From: CAZAYP01 sp964489425 [NCBI: uncultured Verrucomicrobiota bacterium]
GTDB lineage: Bacteria > Verrucomicrobiota > Kiritimatiellia > RZYC01
Direction: 5' to 3'
Assembly (NCBI GenBank): GCA_964489425.1
Contig: CAZAYP010000037.1
Location: forward strand, 1 to 57,065
Length of the DNA: 57,065 nucleotides
Part shown: piece after piece, positions 8,140 to 15,061 of the stretch
Position numbering within the stretch: the first letter of the stretch is position 1
Layout of the letters: the number at the start of each line of letters is the position of its first letter
Notes under the pieces: model-generated
Databases searched by the model: none
What the model saw: only the letters and a program-made list of their open reading frames with translations
What the model was told of the DNA's origin: nothing
Made by a program: the position numbers and the translations under genes

Positions 8140-9675
8140 ATGGTGACCACCGGACAGATCAAGACAGGCGCCTATTACGATTCCGTGACCCTGATGCGCG
8201 TGGGTCAGTCCTTGACCAAGCTCAAGGGCGTGGTGGATGCGGCCGTGGTCATGGGCACCGCCGCCAACCGGTCCATCCTCCAGAACTCCGGCCTGTTGGT
8301 CGCGGAGTTCAACCGCGCCACGGACACGGACTTGCTGGTGGCCGTCAAGGCCCGGGACCGCAAGGCGGCGGACGCCGCGATCGCGCAGCTCGACACACTG
8401 CTGCGCCAGGCGCGGCCCGCGCCGTCCGCCGCGGGCGGCGGCGCCGTGGCCGTGTCCAGCCTGGCCGGCGCCAAGGAGCGGATGCCGGACGCCAACCTGG
8501 CCATGATCTCCGTGGCCGGCCGCTACGCCGCGGCCGAGGCCCGCCAGGCCCTCGACCTGGGCATGCACGTGATGCTGTTTTCGGACAACGTGACCCTCGA
8601 AGACGAGGTCGAGCTCAAGAAAAGCGCCCTCAAAAAAGGCCTGCTGGTCATGGGCCCGGACTGCGGCACGGCGATCATCAACGGCGTGCCCCTGGCCTTT
8701 GCCAACGTGGTCCCGCGCGGCCCGATCGGCATCGTGGCCGCGGCCGGCACCGGCTTGCAGGAGGTCAGCACGATCATTGCCAACGAGGGCTCGGGCGTGT
8801 CCCAGGCCATCGGCACCGGCGGCCGCGACGTGAAGAAAGATGTCGGCGGCATGATGTTTATCGCCGCCCTGCAAGCCCTGGCCAACGACCCGGCCACGCA
8901 GGTGATCCTGCTGGTATCCAAGCCGCCGGAAGCCAGCGTGCTGGCGCGCATCAACCAGGTGGTGCGGAAAATTTCCAAGCCCGTGGTCGCCATGTTCCTG
9001 GGCGCGGCCGGCGACGGGCCGTTGACCCTCGAAGAAGCCGCGTTGACCGCCGTGGCGTTCGCCACGGGCAAGTCGCCCAGCGAGGTGGAATCGCGCCTGG
9101 CCGCGGAGGAGGCGCAGATCAACAAGCTGGCGGCCACAGCCGCCGGCCGGCGCCACAAGGGCCAGCGCTATTTGCGCGGGCTGTTCAGCGGCGGCACCTT
9201 CTGCGCCGAGGCGCAGGTGCTGCTGGACCCCGTGGTCAGCGGCCTGCACTCCAACGTGCCGCTGGGCCGCACCCAGCGCCTCAAGGACTCCCTGCAGAGC
9301 CGCGAAAACACGATCATCGACCTGGGCGAGGACGAGTTCACCGTGGGCCGGCCGCACCCGATGATCGATTTCAGCCTGCGCAACCGGCAGATTGAGCAGG
9401 AGGCGGCGAACCCCGAGGTGGCCGTGATCCTGCTGGACGTGGTGCTGGGCTTTGGCGCGCATCCCGACCCCGTGTCCGAGCTGGCGCCCGTGCTGCGCCG
9501 CGCGTGCCGCCAGGTGGCCGTGGTCTGTTCCGTGACCGGTACGGACGGCGACCCGCAGCACCGCGGCAAGGTGGTGGCGGCGCTCAAGAAGACCGGGGCC
9601 CTGGTCATGCCCACCAACGCCGCGGCCTGCAAGCTGGCCGGCGCCCTGGTCGGGCACCTGGCAAACGGCCGTTAA
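8140..9675 (+). CDS. fdrA: FdrA family protein (oxamate carbamoyltransferase subunit AllF-like)
   Basis: A 511-residue FdrA homologue of full length. The start region (GAYYDSVTLMRVGQSL) and two succinyl-CoA-synthetase-like Rossmann segments (VMGTAANRSIL; GLLVMGPDCGTAIINGVPLAFAN; GIVAAAGTGLQEVSTI) identify the family. In E. coli fdrA-ylbE-ylbF, now called allFGH, encode oxamate carbamoyltransferase, which releases carbamoyl phosphate in anaerobic allantoin use. Here it is followed 24 bp later by the YlbE/AllG homologue, as in E. coli. The ylbF/allH and carbamate kinase genes are not in the window. GAGCxxG-type decay is not seen; the gene looks functional. Confidence 0.88.
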   Translation: MVTTGQIKTGAYYDSVTLMRVGQSLTKLKGVVDAAVVMGTAANRSILQNSGLLVAEFNRATDTDLLVAVKARDRKAADAAIAQLDTLLRQARPAPSAAGGGAVAVSSLAGAKERMPDANLAMISVAGRYAAAEARQALDLGMHVMLFSDNVTLEDEVELKKSALKKGLLVMGPDCGTAIINGVPLAFANVVPRGPIGIVAAAGTGLQEVSTIIANEGSGVSQAIGTGGRDVKKDVGGMMFIAALQALANDPATQVILLVSKPPEASVLARINQVVRKISKPVVAMFLGAAGDGPLTLEEAALTAVAFATGKSPSEVESRLAAEEAQINKLAATAAGRRHKGQRYLRGLFSGGTFCAEAQVLLDPVVSGLHSNVPLGRTQRLKDSLQSRENTIIDLGEDEFTVGRPHPMIDFSLRNRQIEQEAANPEVAVILLDVVLGFGAHPDPVSELAPVLRRACRQVAVVCSVTGTDGDPQHRGKVVAALKKTGALVMPTNAAACKLAGALVGHLANGR

Positions 9676-9699
9676 CCGTCAATTCAAGGAGCTGTCATC

Positions 9700-11112
9700 G
9701 TGGCCATTCAGGATTTGTTCGCGCAGGATTTGAACGTCATCAACATCGGCCTGGATTCTTTCCGCCAGGCCCTGGAACACAACCATACCCCCGTGGTCCA
9801 GGTGGACTGGAAGCCGCCCGTGGACGTGGACCCGGCCGCGCGCCGGATCATCGAGCGGAAGCGGGCGGTCATCGAAAAAGCCAACGCCAAGGCGCTGCAG
9901 CGCATCCTGGCTGGCGCCCCGGAACTGGTGGACATGGGCGTGGCCGGCGAGGTCGTGCCCGGCATGGCGCGCAAGCTGATCCTGCACGCCGGCCCGCCGA
10001 TCACGTGGGCGCGCATGTGCGGCCCCATGCGCGGCGCGGTGATGGGCGCGCTGATGTACGAAGGCCTGGCCCAGTCGCCGGCCGCGGCCGCGGAATTGGC
10101 CGCCTCGGGCGATATCCGCTACGAGCCGTGCCACGAGCACAGCGCCGTGGGCCCCATGGCCGGGATCGTGTCGTTTTCCATGCCGGTGTTCATCCTGAAA
10201 AATGCCGCGTTTGGCAACCGCGCCTTTTGCACCATGAACGAGGGCCTGGGCAAGGTGCTGCGCTACGGCGCCTACGGCCCCGAGGTGATCCAGCGCCTGA
10301 AATGGATGCAGGACGTCCTCTACCCGGCCCTGCAAAAAGCCATCCGCAAACTCGGCCGCATTGACCTGAAAAACATGATCGCCCAGGCCCTGCACATGGG
10401 CGACGAGGTCCACAACCGCAACCGCGCCGGCACGTCGCTGCTGTACCGCGCCATCGCCCCGGCGCTGGCCAGCACCACGGATCAGCCCGCGGTCATGGCC
10501 GAGGTCCTGGAGTTCATCAACCGCAACGACCACTTTTTCCTGAACCTGTCCATGCCCGCCAGCAAGGCCACGCTGGACGCCGCGCGCGACATCCCGGGCA
10601 GCAGCGTCGCGGTGGTCATGGCGCGCAACGGCACGGATTTCGGCGTGCAGCTCGCCGGCACCGGCGACACCTGGTTCACCGGCCCGGCCCCGGTCCCGGA
10701 CGCGCTCTTTTTCCCGGGGTTCACCAAGGCCGACGCCAACCCCGACATCGGCGACAGCGCCATCACCGAGACCAACGGCCTCGGCGGGTTCGCCATTGCC
10801 GCGGCCCCGGCGATCGTCCAGTTCGTCGGCGGCACGGCGGACGACGCGCTGCGCTACACCCGACAGATGTACGAGATCACCGCCGGCGAGAACAACGTGT
10901 ACCAGATCCCGTCCCTCAACTTCCGCGGCGCGCCCGTGGGCATCGACGTGATCAAGGTGGTGCAGACGGGCGTCACGCCATTCATCGACACCGGCGTGGC
11001 GCACAAGGAGCCGGGCGTGGGCCAGGTGGGCGCCGGCGTGCTGAGCGCGCCCATGGAGCCGTTCAAGAAGGCCTACGAAGGCCTGGCCGCGAAGCTGGGG
11101 CGCGCCCGGTAG
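9700..11112 (+). CDS. ylbE: DUF1116 protein, YlbE/AllG-like subunit partnering FdrA
   Basis: A 470-residue DUF1116 protein starting at GTG 9700, with AAGGAG 11 bp upstream. Typical stretches are VINIGLDSF, HAGPPITWARMCGPMRGA, EHSAVGPMAGIVS, AGTSLLYRAI and MARNGTDFGVQ. With FdrA it forms the core of oxamate carbamoyltransferase in enterobacteria (established for E. coli AllFGH). The substrate in this organism is an inference, since no allantoin genes are nearby. The downstream neighbour is an eroded integron, so any third subunit gene that once followed could have been lost or lies elsewhere. Confidence 0.88.
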   Translation: MAIQDLFAQDLNVINIGLDSFRQALEHNHTPVVQVDWKPPVDVDPAARRIIERKRAVIEKANAKALQRILAGAPELVDMGVAGEVVPGMARKLILHAGPPITWARMCGPMRGAVMGALMYEGLAQSPAAAAELAASGDIRYEPCHEHSAVGPMAGIVSFSMPVFILKNAAFGNRAFCTMNEGLGKVLRYGAYGPEVIQRLKWMQDVLYPALQKAIRKLGRIDLKNMIAQALHMGDEVHNRNRAGTSLLYRAIAPALASTTDQPAVMAEVLEFINRNDHFFLNLSMPASKATLDAARDIPGSSVAVVMARNGTDFGVQLAGTGDTWFTGPAPVPDALFFPGFTKADANPDIGDSAITETNGLGGFAIAAAPAIVQFVGGTADDALRYTRQMYEITAGENNVYQIPSLNFRGAPVGIDVIKVVQTGVTPFIDTGVAHKEPGVGQVGAGVLSAPMEPFKKAYEGLAAKLGRAR

Positions 11113-11139
11113 GCCGCGGTGCTCCGTGTCAGCGGGCAG

Positions 11140-11650
11140 TCAAAACCAGCCCGTGATGGGCGAATGAAAACCAGCCACCTTGAAGAGATGGCCACCTGCC
11201 GCTGGAGGTCCGGGTTTGGTTCTTGGCAGCCAGCTTTTGCAGAAAGGCTGCAGGCGCTCTTGATCCCGCGGCGGATGCCGATACTTCTGATACCATTCCC
11301 GTGTGAAAATGGGTATATAATCCACGACGGACTTGGCGCCAGGCATCTGGTTATGGAATGGAGAATAAGCATGCGAGCTCCCCTCCTTGGCAAGGAGGGG
11401 TGGCCGCAGGCCGGGGTGGTTGTGGATGGTCCGCGCCCCGAGTCCGCGGTGGTAGGTATCCGCTTCAACCGCCCCACCCTTCGGGTCCCCCCCGCCTTGC
11501 AAAGGCGGGGAGCCCAGATAAATACCGATCCTCATGCAAAAGTGGTATGACAGGAATCGAGATAGTATCGCAGCCATTTCAGGTAGTCCGTCCGCTCCCG
11601 CCGCCGGCACCTGCCCGGCCTGCAACTGCTGCCCAAACGCCTTCTGCAAT
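11140..11650 (-). pseudogene. Integron-type tyrosine recombinase relic (N-terminal, core-binding domain)
   Basis: Read on the minus strand, the pieces FGQQLQAGQVPAA, DYLKWLRYYLDSC and QKYRHPPRDQERLQPF, then QKLAAKNQT in another frame, line up as the core-binding domain of integron-type integrases. The consensus I recall is YLKWLRYYLDFCxKY...PRD...L..FLxKLxxKxQT. There are at least two frameshifts, and a 259-bp palindromic insertion (11290-11548) splits Cys from Gln-Lys-Tyr. No catalytic domain (R-HxxR-Y) is left. The remains point left, away from the attC-like sites and cassette genes to the right, which is the standard integron arrangement. Confidence 0.6.
11290..11548. mobile_element. MITE-like element inserted in the integrase relic
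   Basis: The element begins ATACCATTCCCGTG and ends, read inwards on the other strand, ATACCACTTTTGCA. The imperfect terminal inverted repeats run for about 30 bp (both later read GGTAT). Inside are two GC hairpins facing each other, CCCCTCCTTGGCAAGGAGGGG (11380-11400) and CCCCGCCTTGCAAAGGCGGGG (11490-11510), with mirrored flanks (GGGGTGGTTG and CAACCGCCCC). Removing it restores a continuous recombinase reading (LDSC-QKYRHPP). It encodes no transposase. Confidence 0.55.
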
Positions 11651-11804
11651 ACTTGTGCTATGTTTTTTCAGCGGACAAAAAGAAGTTTACCGTTTGCCAC
11701 ACCCTGGTAAGGAACACAAGAAAGAAAATAGGCCAATCAACACGATTTATCTGGATTTTATGATCCAATAACCGTAGAAAACGAGAAAACTATAGAATCA
11801 CTTG

Positions 11805-11899
11805 ATCCGGCGCGCTGCGCGCGCCGGATTGTGGCGCTCATTGCGTTCAGCGGCTTGCTCCTCGGGCGCGCCCAGCGCGCCCTTCGGATCCAAGCCGCT
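11805..11899. repeat. Two strong hairpins ahead of the first attC-like site
   Basis: ATCCGGCGCGC-TGC-GCGCGCCGGAT (11805-11829) is a perfect 11-bp stem. A compound stem follows: AGCGGCTTG (11849-11857) pairs with CAAGCCGCT (11891-11899) around an inner GGGCGCGC-CCA-GCGCGCCC (11864-11882). The second has the nested-stem look of an attC folded strand and could be a degenerate attC or attI-proximal structure. No T-run follows either, so they are not simple terminators. Confidence 0.45.
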
Positions 11900-11900
11900 T

Positions 11901-11960
11901 CACCAACATTGGGCTGGCTGTCCGCAGGCTACGCCTGCTACCATCCAGCCAAAGTTGGTG
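11901..11960 (+). other. attC-like recombination site 1
   Basis: A 60-bp imperfect palindrome bounded by CACCAAC and GTTGGTG (the invariant AAC/GTT cores of attC). Inner arms are GGGCTGG/CCAGCC and GCAGGC-TAC-GCCTGC, with asymmetric bulges between them. This matches the R''-L''-L'-R' layout of integron attC sites. It is about 93% identical to the site at 12877-12936, and cassette-like genes lie between and after the two. Confidence 0.6.
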
Positions 11961-11985
11961 AGCGCCGCGATTCGGGGATAACAAT

Positions 11986-12384
11986 ATGAAATGGATATTG
12001 ATACTGATGCTGTCATTAGCAGGCGAGTGCCTGGCATCAGACTATGTGACGGCCAGCGGCTATCTCGGCATACCAGACCAAGCGACATATCCGGACACAA
12101 ACACCGAACCGATTACAGAAGTCCGCGATCGCTACTGGCAAATATCCACGGTTAAGGACGCCCCCTACGGCGAGTATGCTGGGGCCGTTTCAAATGGGAC
12201 GGCCATGTTCGTCGCACCTCAGGGGGATATTATCTATTTCTGTACTGAGATGAGCGGCGATTTCGAGCAGAGCGCGGGAGTATGGGCATGGGTTACCATT
12301 CTATACCGATGGAAGACAAAAATAGGCCCCGAACAATCGGGTCCAGCGTACCCGCCACAAGGTGTCGGGTCCGCTGACCCGTGA
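11986..12384 (+). CDS. Cassette-borne exported hypothetical protein
   Basis: A 132-residue protein with a signal peptide (MKWILILMLSLAGECLAS). The mature part has no family I recognise. Motifs seen are YVTASGYLGIPDQ, YWQISTVKDAPYGEYAG and WAWVTILYRWKTK. The last ~17 residues (SGPAYPPQGVGSADP) are encoded by a palindromic element (12338-12381), and an identical-style tail occurs in the ORF at 12962. The true C-terminus was therefore probably replaced by element insertion. It lies directly after attC-like site 1 and before hicBA, which fits a gene cassette. Base composition is lower in GC than the chromosomal genes. Confidence 0.6.
   Translation: MKWILILMLSLAGECLASDYVTASGYLGIPDQATYPDTNTEPITEVRDRYWQISTVKDAPYGEYAGAVSNGTAMFVAPQGDIIYFCTEMSGDFEQSAGVWAWVTILYRWKTKIGPEQSGPAYPPQGVGSADP
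12338..12381 (+). repeat. Palindromic element copy 1 (CGGGTCCAGCG type)
   Basis: Nested inverted repeat: CGGGTC(C)AGCG pairs with CGCTGACCCG, enclosing ACCCG...CGGGT. About 90% identical to the copy at 13440-13484. Both copies lie at the 3' end of a low-GC cassette ORF and add SGPxYPPQGVGSxD to the protein. Confidence 0.65.
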
Positions 12385-12445
12385 CGTTCAGTGCATGGAC
12401 AAACCAGACAGAGAGATGATATTGTGTATCCGGAGGTGAACGAAC

Positions 12446-12658
12446 ATGGCCAATAGCTACACGGCAGTGACCAAGCAGGCCGGCGGGTGGTGGATTGGAT
12501 GGATTGAGGAAGTGCCCGGCGTGAACTGCCAAGAGCGCACTCGCGACGCTTTGCTTGCCAGTCTGCGCACCACGTTGGCGGAGGCCCTCGCGTTCAACCG
12601 CGAGGAAGCCATCCGCGCGGCTGCCCCGGACTACACCGAGGAACTCGTCACGGTATGA
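12446..12658 (+). CDS. hicB: HicB-type antitoxin
   Basis: A 70-residue antitoxin-like protein of the HicB partial-RNase-H fold. It reads YTAVTKQAGGWWIGWIEEVPGV, the typical HicB first strands, followed by a helix that covers the toxin. A GGAGGTGA ribosome site precedes ATG 12446. The stop overlaps the start of the toxin gene by 4 bp (ATGA), indicating translational coupling. The order antitoxin-toxin is the less common one for hic but widespread in gene cassettes. No separate DNA-binding domain is present, so autoregulation by this short form is uncertain. Confidence 0.82.
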   Translation: MANSYTAVTKQAGGWWIGWIEEVPGVNCQERTRDALLASLRTTLAEALAFNREEAIRAAAPDYTEELVTV

Positions 12659-12843
12659 AACGCACAGAACTGCTCAGGCATTTGCGTGAGCATGGATGCG
12701 TTTTCATTCGCGAAGGCGGGAGCCATTCATGGTGGGGGAATCCGGCCCAGAACCGCCGATCCTCTGTGCCGCGCCACACTGAGGTTAACGACAACCTTGC
12801 TCGCAAGATCTGCAAGGATCTCGGCATCCCTTTCACAAGATGA
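12655..12843 (+). CDS. hicA: HicA-type mRNA interferase toxin
   Basis: A 62-residue HicA toxin with the double-stranded-RNA-binding-like fold. The start is MKRTELLRHLREHGC, the catalytic histidine region is EGGSHSWW, and it ends with the helix VNDNLARKICKDLGI. Members cleave mRNA and are neutralised by HicB. Its start overlaps the hicB stop. The pair sits just before attC-like site 2, consistent with a toxin-antitoxin cassette that stabilises an integron array. Confidence 0.88.
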   Translation: MKRTELLRHLREHGCVFIREGGSHSWWGNPAQNRRSSVPRHTEVNDNLARKICKDLGIPFTR

Positions 12844-12876
12844 CGGCACCGAACCAGCCCATGCTGGCGACGCGGT

Positions 12877-12936
12877 GCCCAACATTGGGCTGGCTGTGCG
12901 CAGGCTGCGCCTGCTACCATCCAGCCCAAGTTGGTG
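12877..12936 (+). other. attC-like recombination site 2
   Basis: A 60-bp site bounded by GCCCAAC, an exact RYYYAAC core, and GTTGGTG, with the same nested arms as site 1. It differs from site 1 at only about four positions. It follows hicA by 33 bp and precedes the next low-GC ORF by 25 bp. Confidence 0.65.
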
Positions 12937-12961
12937 AGCGCCACATTGGGATTGAGAGAAT

Positions 12962-14248
12962 ATGAATAATTTTCACCAGGCCGTTGCTAAATATAGGGAA
13001 TGTACCCGCCACATCAGAAACGCATACTTTCAGCCGGAAGATGACTGTGGTGATGCGTTGACTTTAATTGAAGGGTGGCAAGCTGCTGATCTGCAACTCT
13101 ATTTCTGGATGGTTATATACCCACACGGCTTACAACCCATAGAACAAGGCCTTCCTAATCCAAGCATCACGCTGAGAATCAAAGGCCTCGCCACTACCGC
13201 CTGTATCAACCGAAATACATCAAATTTAAGTACATCATGGGACCACCCAACAAGGGTACTTTACCCTGATGATTGCACCCTCATTTTCAGACAATTCTTT
13301 GATTTCGGCGAACTCGAACCGATTGATTTCAAGTATGTTATGGTCGAAATCAAGGACGCAAAGGATAGCGAACTGAATGGGCACCTCGCCCTCATTGAGT
13401 GGCTTTCTATTGAATTTGAGATAAATAAATCCAAACCATCGGGTCCAGGGTACCCGCCACAAGGTGTCGGGTCCCCTGACTCCGTAAGGAGATTTTCTGC
13501 AATGGATATTCCACGGATCTTCAACATCACCGAAAGTGCTCACCGCATCCATAACCCGTTCACACCCGAAAAGCTCGCCACTCTCGGCGCGGCGTTGCGT
13601 CTGGAAACGGGGACCCGAATGCTCGACCTCGGCAGCGGGTCGGGGGAGATGCTGTGCACCTGGGCACGCGATTACGGAATCATTGGCACTGGTATCGACA
13701 TGAGCCAATTGTTCTCCGATCAAGCGAAGCGCCGCGCTGAAGAACTCAGTGTTGCCGGCCAAGTCGAGTTCATCCACGGCGACGCTGCCGGCTACGTAGC
13801 CGCCGAAAAGGTCGGTGTGGCAGCCTGTCTCGGCGCCACGTGGATCGGCGGGGGAGTCGTCGGCACTATCGAGCTTCTGGCGCGGAGCCTGCGCACCGGA
13901 GGGATCATCCTCATCGGCGAGCCCTACTGGCGGCAGTTACCGCCGACGGAAGATGTTGCCAAAGGGTGTCTTGCCAACTCAATCTCCGACTTTCTCATGC
14001 TTCCAGAATTGCTCGCGTCTTTCGTCAAACTCAACTACGACGTCGTGGAAATGGTTCTTGCAGACCAAAACGGCTGGGACAGATACGAGGCGGCCAAATG
14101 GCTCACCATGCGCCGATGGCTTGAAGCCAATCCCGACGACGAGTTCGCGAAAGCTGTTCGAGCCAAACTGACCTCGGAGCCCGGCCGCCACGCCGCGTAC
14201 ACGCGTGAGTACTTGGGCTGGGGGGTGTGCGCGCTGATGGCGCGGTGA
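12962..14248 (+). CDS. Low-GC cassette ORF that lost its stop and reads into a methyltransferase
   Basis: Residues 1-~158 form an unrecognised AT-rich domain (MNNFHQAVAKYRECTRHIRN ... LALIEWLSIEFEINK). The palindromic element copy at 13440-13484 then contributes SGPGYPPQGVGSPD. The frame continues without a stop into a complete methyltransferase starting at internal Met181. The sharp composition change and the repeat at the junction show that two genes were fused by element insertion at the end of the first. The methyltransferase retains its own ribosome site, so it may be made both alone and as a fusion. Confidence 0.55.
   Translation: MNNFHQAVAKYRECTRHIRNAYFQPEDDCGDALTLIEGWQAADLQLYFWMVIYPHGLQPIEQGLPNPSITLRIKGLATTACINRNTSNLSTSWDHPTRVLYPDDCTLIFRQFFDFGELEPIDFKYVMVEIKDAKDSELNGHLALIEWLSIEFEINKSKPSGPGYPPQGVGSPDSVRRFSAMDIPRIFNITESAHRIHNPFTPEKLATLGAALRLETGTRMLDLGSGSGEMLCTWARDYGIIGTGIDMSQLFSDQAKRRAEELSVAGQVEFIHGDAAGYVAAEKVGVAACLGATWIGGGVVGTIELLARSLRTGGIILIGEPYWRQLPPTEDVAKGCLANSISDFLMLPELLASFVKLNYDVVEMVLADQNGWDRYEAAKWLTMRRWLEANPDDEFAKAVRAKLTSEPGRHAAYTREYLGWGVCALMAR
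13440..13484 (+). repeat. Palindromic element copy 2 (CGGGTCCAGGG type)
   Basis: Second copy of the element at 12338-12381. It lies in frame at the junction between the low-GC cassette ORF and the methyltransferase. Confidence 0.65.
13502..14248 (+). CDS. Class I SAM-dependent methyltransferase
   Basis: A 248-residue methyltransferase starting MDIPRIFNITESAHRIHNP at ATG 13502, with AAGGAGA 9 bp upstream. Motif I is MLDLGSGSGEMLCTWA, the acidic end of strand 2 is GTGIDMSQLF, motif II/III lies around FIHGDAAGY, and the post-motif is GGIILIGEPYWRQ. This arrangement is typical of small-molecule methyltransferases in the UbiE/CFA-like group. The substrate is unknown. It is the last gene of the cassette-like block; no attC-like site is evident between it and the convergent response regulator. 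Confidence 0.85.
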   Translation: MDIPRIFNITESAHRIHNPFTPEKLATLGAALRLETGTRMLDLGSGSGEMLCTWARDYGIIGTGIDMSQLFSDQAKRRAEELSVAGQVEFIHGDAAGYVAAEKVGVAACLGATWIGGGVVGTIELLARSLRTGGIILIGEPYWRQLPPTEDVAKGCLANSISDFLMLPELLASFVKLNYDVVEMVLADQNGWDRYEAAKWLTMRRWLEANPDDEFAKAVRAKLTSEPGRHAAYTREYLGWGVCALMAR

Positions 14249-14352
14249 TGAGGAGGTTTCTGGGTGAATCATAAAATGGGAAGCGTCGGGAAGGGGTCCG
14301 GGCATAGTTGCAGATGATGGCTGAGCAGCGCAGGTGAGTCTTGACAGTCCTT

Positions 14353-15018
14353 TCAGATCGCCGGAACTGACCATTGGCGGGCCCTCACGGTCAGCTCCGG
14401 CGTGGAAGACAGGTTCAGCTTTTCCATGAGCCGCGCCTTGTAGGTGCCGATGGTCTTGGCACTGATGCCCATGGCCGCGGCAATTTCCTTGTTGCCCAGG
14501 CCCCGCCCGATCATCTGGAACACCTGCAGCTCGCGGTCGCTGAGGTCGGCCAGCTCGCTGGACAGGCGCGCTTCCGGCGTGCCCACCCCGCTGGCTTCCA
14601 GGATAATCCGCGAGGCCATTTTGTCGCTGACCACGATGTGCCCGGCGGCGATTTTCCGCAAGGCTTGCAGGGTGGTTGCCAGCGGCTCCTCTTTCATGAG
14701 ATACCCGCGCGCGCCCGCCTGGAGCATGCGTTGGGCATAGACCTCCTCGTCGCACACCGACAGCACCAGCGTGGGCGGCAGGATGCCTTGCGCGCGCAGC
14801 TCCTGCAGCAGGGTCCAGCCGTTGCCGTCCTTGAGGTTGAGGTCCAACACCAGCAGGTCGGGCGGCTGCGCGCGGATCCGCTGCAGGGTATCGCGCCAGC
14901 TGTCGGCCTCGCCTGCAATGCAGAAATCCAGCTCCGCAGCAATGGCTGCGCAGAGCCCTTTGCGCGTGGCGGGATGATCGTCCACAACCAAAACGCTGAT
15001 TTTTTTTGCGGCGGTCAT
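14353..15018 (-). CDS. NarL/FixJ-type response regulator
   Basis: A 221-residue two-domain regulator. The receiver domain (about 6-122) has the acidic pocket at Asp13-Asp14 and the phosphoacceptor Asp59 (LVLDLNLKDGNGW); Lys109 follows in YLMKEE. The C-terminal LuxR-type HTH (about 155-215) reads LSDRELQVFQMIGRGLGNKEI then SAKTIGTYKARLMEKL. It lies 43 bp downstream of the histidine kinase gene on the same strand, which is presumably its partner. Target genes are unknown. Confidence 0.93.
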   Translation of the reverse strand: MTAAKKISVLVVDDHPATRKGLCAAIAAELDFCIAGEADSWRDTLQRIRAQPPDLLVLDLNLKDGNGWTLLQELRAQGILPPTLVLSVCDEEVYAQRMLQAGARGYLMKEEPLATTLQALRKIAAGHIVVSDKMASRIILEASGVGTPEARLSSELADLSDRELQVFQMIGRGLGNKEIAAAMGISAKTIGTYKARLMEKLNLSSTPELTVRARQWSVPAI

Positions 15019-15061
15019 GCAGTCAGAGTAGTGATTTGCAGCGCGCGACGCACGTGTTTTC

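Noticed and set aside
11119-11550. Plus-strand 143-residue ORF in the integron region
   Set aside because: It reads through the MITE-like hairpins and lies antisense to the integrase relic, with no ribosome site or family resemblance.
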